Source of the DNA: Acetobacteraceae bacterium
GTDB lineage: Bacteria; Pseudomonadota; Alphaproteobacteria; Zavarziniales; Zavarziniaceae
Reading direction: 5' to 3'
DNA: 15,995 nucleotides
NCBI GenBank assembly: GCA_947379865.1
Contig: CANCOY010000083.1
Span: 1-15,995 of the forward strand
Positions 14,618-15,995 of this stretch are shown in pieces. Both the position numbers and the translations under genes were made by a program. The notes under the pieces are model-generated. The model ran no database searches. It was given only the letters and a program-made list of their open reading frames with translations, and was not told the origin of the DNA. The stretch's first letter is position 1. Every line of letters starts with the position of its first letter.

Positions 14618-14761
14618 CTACGTTTCTGCCACCTCTCTCATCCCAAGATCCCTGAACAGGCTTGGCCGATTGTCATTTGCCGGCGTGTTGCCAAGGGTGC
14701 CGAGGGCCTCCAACCATTCACCAGTGGCCTCATCATGGAGATCGTCATCGCCGCTACTCAA
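14618..14761 (-). pseudogene. Partial, frameshifted copy of the PhnA-like gene with an intact ribosome site (47-codon frame)
   Basis: On the minus strand AAGGAG sits 7 bases before TTG 14761. The frame reads LSSGDDDLHDEATGEWLEA, clearly the N-terminus of the PhnA-like protein (MSGDDDYVYDEATGEWVEAS). An extra C then shifts the frame, and a new tail follows (GTLGNTPANDNRP, then SLFRDLGMREVAET) to TAG at 14618-14620. Within the shared part an extra codon and a missing codon cancel out, and several changes are silent. This suggests it stayed coding for some time after duplication. The PhnA core is absent, so it is either a decayed duplicate or a small new gene. Confidence 0.5.
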
Positions 14762-14816
14762 CCGAATGCTCCTTGATCAGACTGCACCGTCCACCTTCGC
14801 ATTCCAAAGGTCAAAC
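14698..14816. repeat. Duplicated segment, copy 2
   Basis: This is the direct-orientation partner of 13559-13676. Homology begins abruptly within the coding part, at TGCCGAGG, and ends at TCAAAC upstream. It preserves the AAGGAG ribosome site and the TTGACC/GACGGT hexamers, while the start codon is TTG instead of ATG. Confidence 0.8.
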
Positions 14817-15086
14817 TGCAGGTCGACTTTCAATGACGCGAGGGCTGCCCGGCAACCGGCGGGAAACAACAGAGCCTGATGAATGGGTTATCGGCACCCA
14901 GCACCACTGTCCCACCTTGCCCGTATTTCCCACCTCGAAAAACACCTTGCAGCCGAACGCTCAACTCGGTAGACGGATGAGGGTTTGCCTCATGAACTGA
15001 AGCACAAATGTGCGTGCAGCAGAGGGAACCGAAGTGAGTTGATGTTCTGGCGGTGGGCTGTCGCCAAGTTCTTCGGGGGCTCTGGA

Positions 15087-15887
15087 ATGGTTGCTCTTCA
15101 CATCCACACCTTCAAGTGGGGTAGCATGTACACTGCGGACGACGCCAATCGTCTGTATGCCATGTTTCAGCGCAATCTCACTCTCCCCCACCAGTTTCAT
15201 TGCTCTACGGACGATGTCGCCGGCTTGAGACCGGAAATCACGGCTCATTTGCTTCCGAGTTACGATTTCTGTGACTGGGACATTGGCCATGGACGAAAGC
15301 TGGAGGTCTTCAGGAAAGACTTCCTTGGTCTCGAGGGGCAGCTCCTGGTCCAGACGGACATAGACATGGTGCTGATTGGGAACGTCGACTTTCTCGCCGA
15401 CCGACCTGAAGAGGATTTTCTGATTGCCCGGGGCAAAAACCAGGCCAGAAACACCAGGGGGCACAGCGCGATTTTCAGACACCGGATCGGGACCAGAACG
15501 GCTGTATGGGATAGCATGGTTGCAGATCCCGCCACCGCCGTGGCCGTGGCGCAGCACTTTCGCAGCCCGCCCGGTGTGATCAGCGACCAATGCTGGATCG
15601 ACGCAAAACTTCCGGAGGTGGAATTCTTCAAGGACGGCCGGATTGTTTATTTCCGCCAGGACTGCAATGCCTTTGCCAAGGTCGAGAACCCCCGCGGCAA
15701 AGCCCGGCCGCCCAGAGGGGCGAGAATCGTATCCTTTGCTGGCCGCATCAAGCCAGAGCAGGTAATGCATGGCAGTTATTCCAACTGCCGCCACGCCCCT
15801 TTTGTCGCCGAACATTGGCACGATGGCACTGACCAACCGGCAGCGCCCCCCTCCTGGCTCCAAAGGTTGCGAAACTGGGAGTGGTGA
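15087..15887 (+). CDS. Putative glycosyltransferase (GT-A-like, DxD)
   Basis: The 266-residue protein has the pattern of a family of small cytoplasmic glycosyltransferases. It opens with HIHTFKWGSMYTADDANRLY (5-24). PHQFHCSTDDVAGL (34-47) follows, then the metal-binding TDIDMVLIGNVDFL with D91 and D93. HSAIFRHRIG is the usual strand after the active site. SDQCWID (166-172) and RIVSFAGRIKP (213-223) come next, and a Trp-rich end closes the protein. These resemble nucleotide-sugar GT-A enzymes, but donor and acceptor are unknown. ATG 15087 fits where the family similarity begins. Upstream in-frame starts (ATG 15042, TTG 14985) add unrelated residues, and the ribosome site at 15087 is only a G5 run. 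With the methyltransferase and the left-edge fragment it points to surface-glycan synthesis. The preceding gap (14817-15086) shows no other gene. Confidence 0.8.
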   Translation: MVALHIHTFKWGSMYTADDANRLYAMFQRNLTLPHQFHCSTDDVAGLRPEITAHLLPSYDFCDWDIGHGRKLEVFRKDFLGLEGQLLVQTDIDMVLIGNVDFLADRPEEDFLIARGKNQARNTRGHSAIFRHRIGTRTAVWDSMVADPATAVAVAQHFRSPPGVISDQCWIDAKLPEVEFFKDGRIVYFRQDCNAFAKVENPRGKARPPRGARIVSFAGRIKPEQVMHGSYSNCRHAPFVAEHWHDGTDQPAAPPSWLQRLRNWEW

Positions 15888-15911
15888 CCGCGGGATGAGC
15901 TGAGCACCGAC

Positions 15912-15960
15912 GCGCACGGCCACCAGCGGTGATCATCACCACAACCCTTGAGCCGTGCGC
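15912..15960. terminator. Nested inverted repeats downstream of the glycosyltransferase
   Basis: GCGCACGGC (15912-15920) pairs with GCCGTGCGC (15952-15960). Inside the loop GGTGAT (15928-15933) and ATCACC (15935-15940) form a compact palindrome. It begins 24 bases after the glycosyltransferase stop. It may be a terminator without a T-run, or a dyad operator for a gene beyond the window edge. Confidence 0.4.
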
Positions 15961-15995
15961 AGCACATTGTGAACAACAAAAAGCCCGTCTGCTTT

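Noticed and set aside
14977..14993. ATGAGG / CCTCAT 6-bp hairpin before the glycosyltransferase
   Set aside because: It is too short and has no T-run or conserved context to call a terminator or operator.
14662..15000. 112-codon plus-strand frame between the methyltransferase and glycosyltransferase genes
   Set aside because: It runs antisense through the duplicated PhnA-like segment, lacks a ribosome site and shows no family resemblance.

Overview
The window is 16 kb of GC-rich DNA, about 60-65% G+C by eye except for an AT-rich patch over the first ~130 bases. It looks like the chromosome of an alphaproteobacterium. The reasons are an IalB-family secreted protein, an FkbM-type methyltransferase, a PhnA-like protein without its zinc ribbon, a class III cyclase-like protein and several aryl/acyl catabolic enzyme families. 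I cannot fix the genus. No rRNA, tRNA, CRISPR array, transposase or integrase is visible.

Layout. (1) 1-221: the C-terminal end of a protein cut by the window edge, ending in the module often found at the tail of surface-glycan or glycosyltransferase proteins; its first part is AT-rich. (2) 425-3561 (+): a D-aminoacylase-type amidohydrolase, then a Rieske non-haem iron oxygenase alpha subunit. (3) 3794-4123 (+): a small unknown protein, convergent with 4137-5741 (-), a homologue of the N,N-dimethylformamidase large subunit. (4) 5842-6969 (-): a protein with a degenerate nucleotide-cyclase domain and two copies of an uncharacterised C-terminal module; then 7214-7750 (-), an IalB-family secreted protein. 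(5) 8047-12151 (+): a compact operon of an adenylate-forming acyl-CoA ligase, a TIP30-like NAD(P)-binding protein, a nitroreductase and a short-chain dehydrogenase. It ends at a bidirectional hairpin shared with 12188-12667 (-), a glutathione peroxidase. (6) 12769-13621 (-): a PaaI-type thioesterase and a PhnA-like protein. (7) 13771-15887: an FkbM methyltransferase (-) and a glycosyltransferase (+). Between them lies a diverged copy of the PhnA-like gene's 5' end that still carries a ribosome binding site and a 47-codon frame.

How the genes may work together. The amidohydrolase, the amidase-like protein, the ring-hydroxylating oxygenase, the CoA ligase, the NAD(P) enzymes, the nitroreductase and the thioesterase have the makings of a degradative locus. 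Such a locus could hydrolyse an amide, oxygenate the product and process the resulting acid as a CoA thioester. The substrate cannot be read from the sequence, and no regulator, transporter or oxygenase electron-transfer partner is present here. The two ends of the window carry glycan-related functions and lower G+C, which suggests surface-polysaccharide islands flanking the catabolic block.

The least explained items are the pseudo-cyclase with its tandem 75-residue-period module, the partial duplication around the methyltransferase, and the combination of enzymes in the catabolic block.
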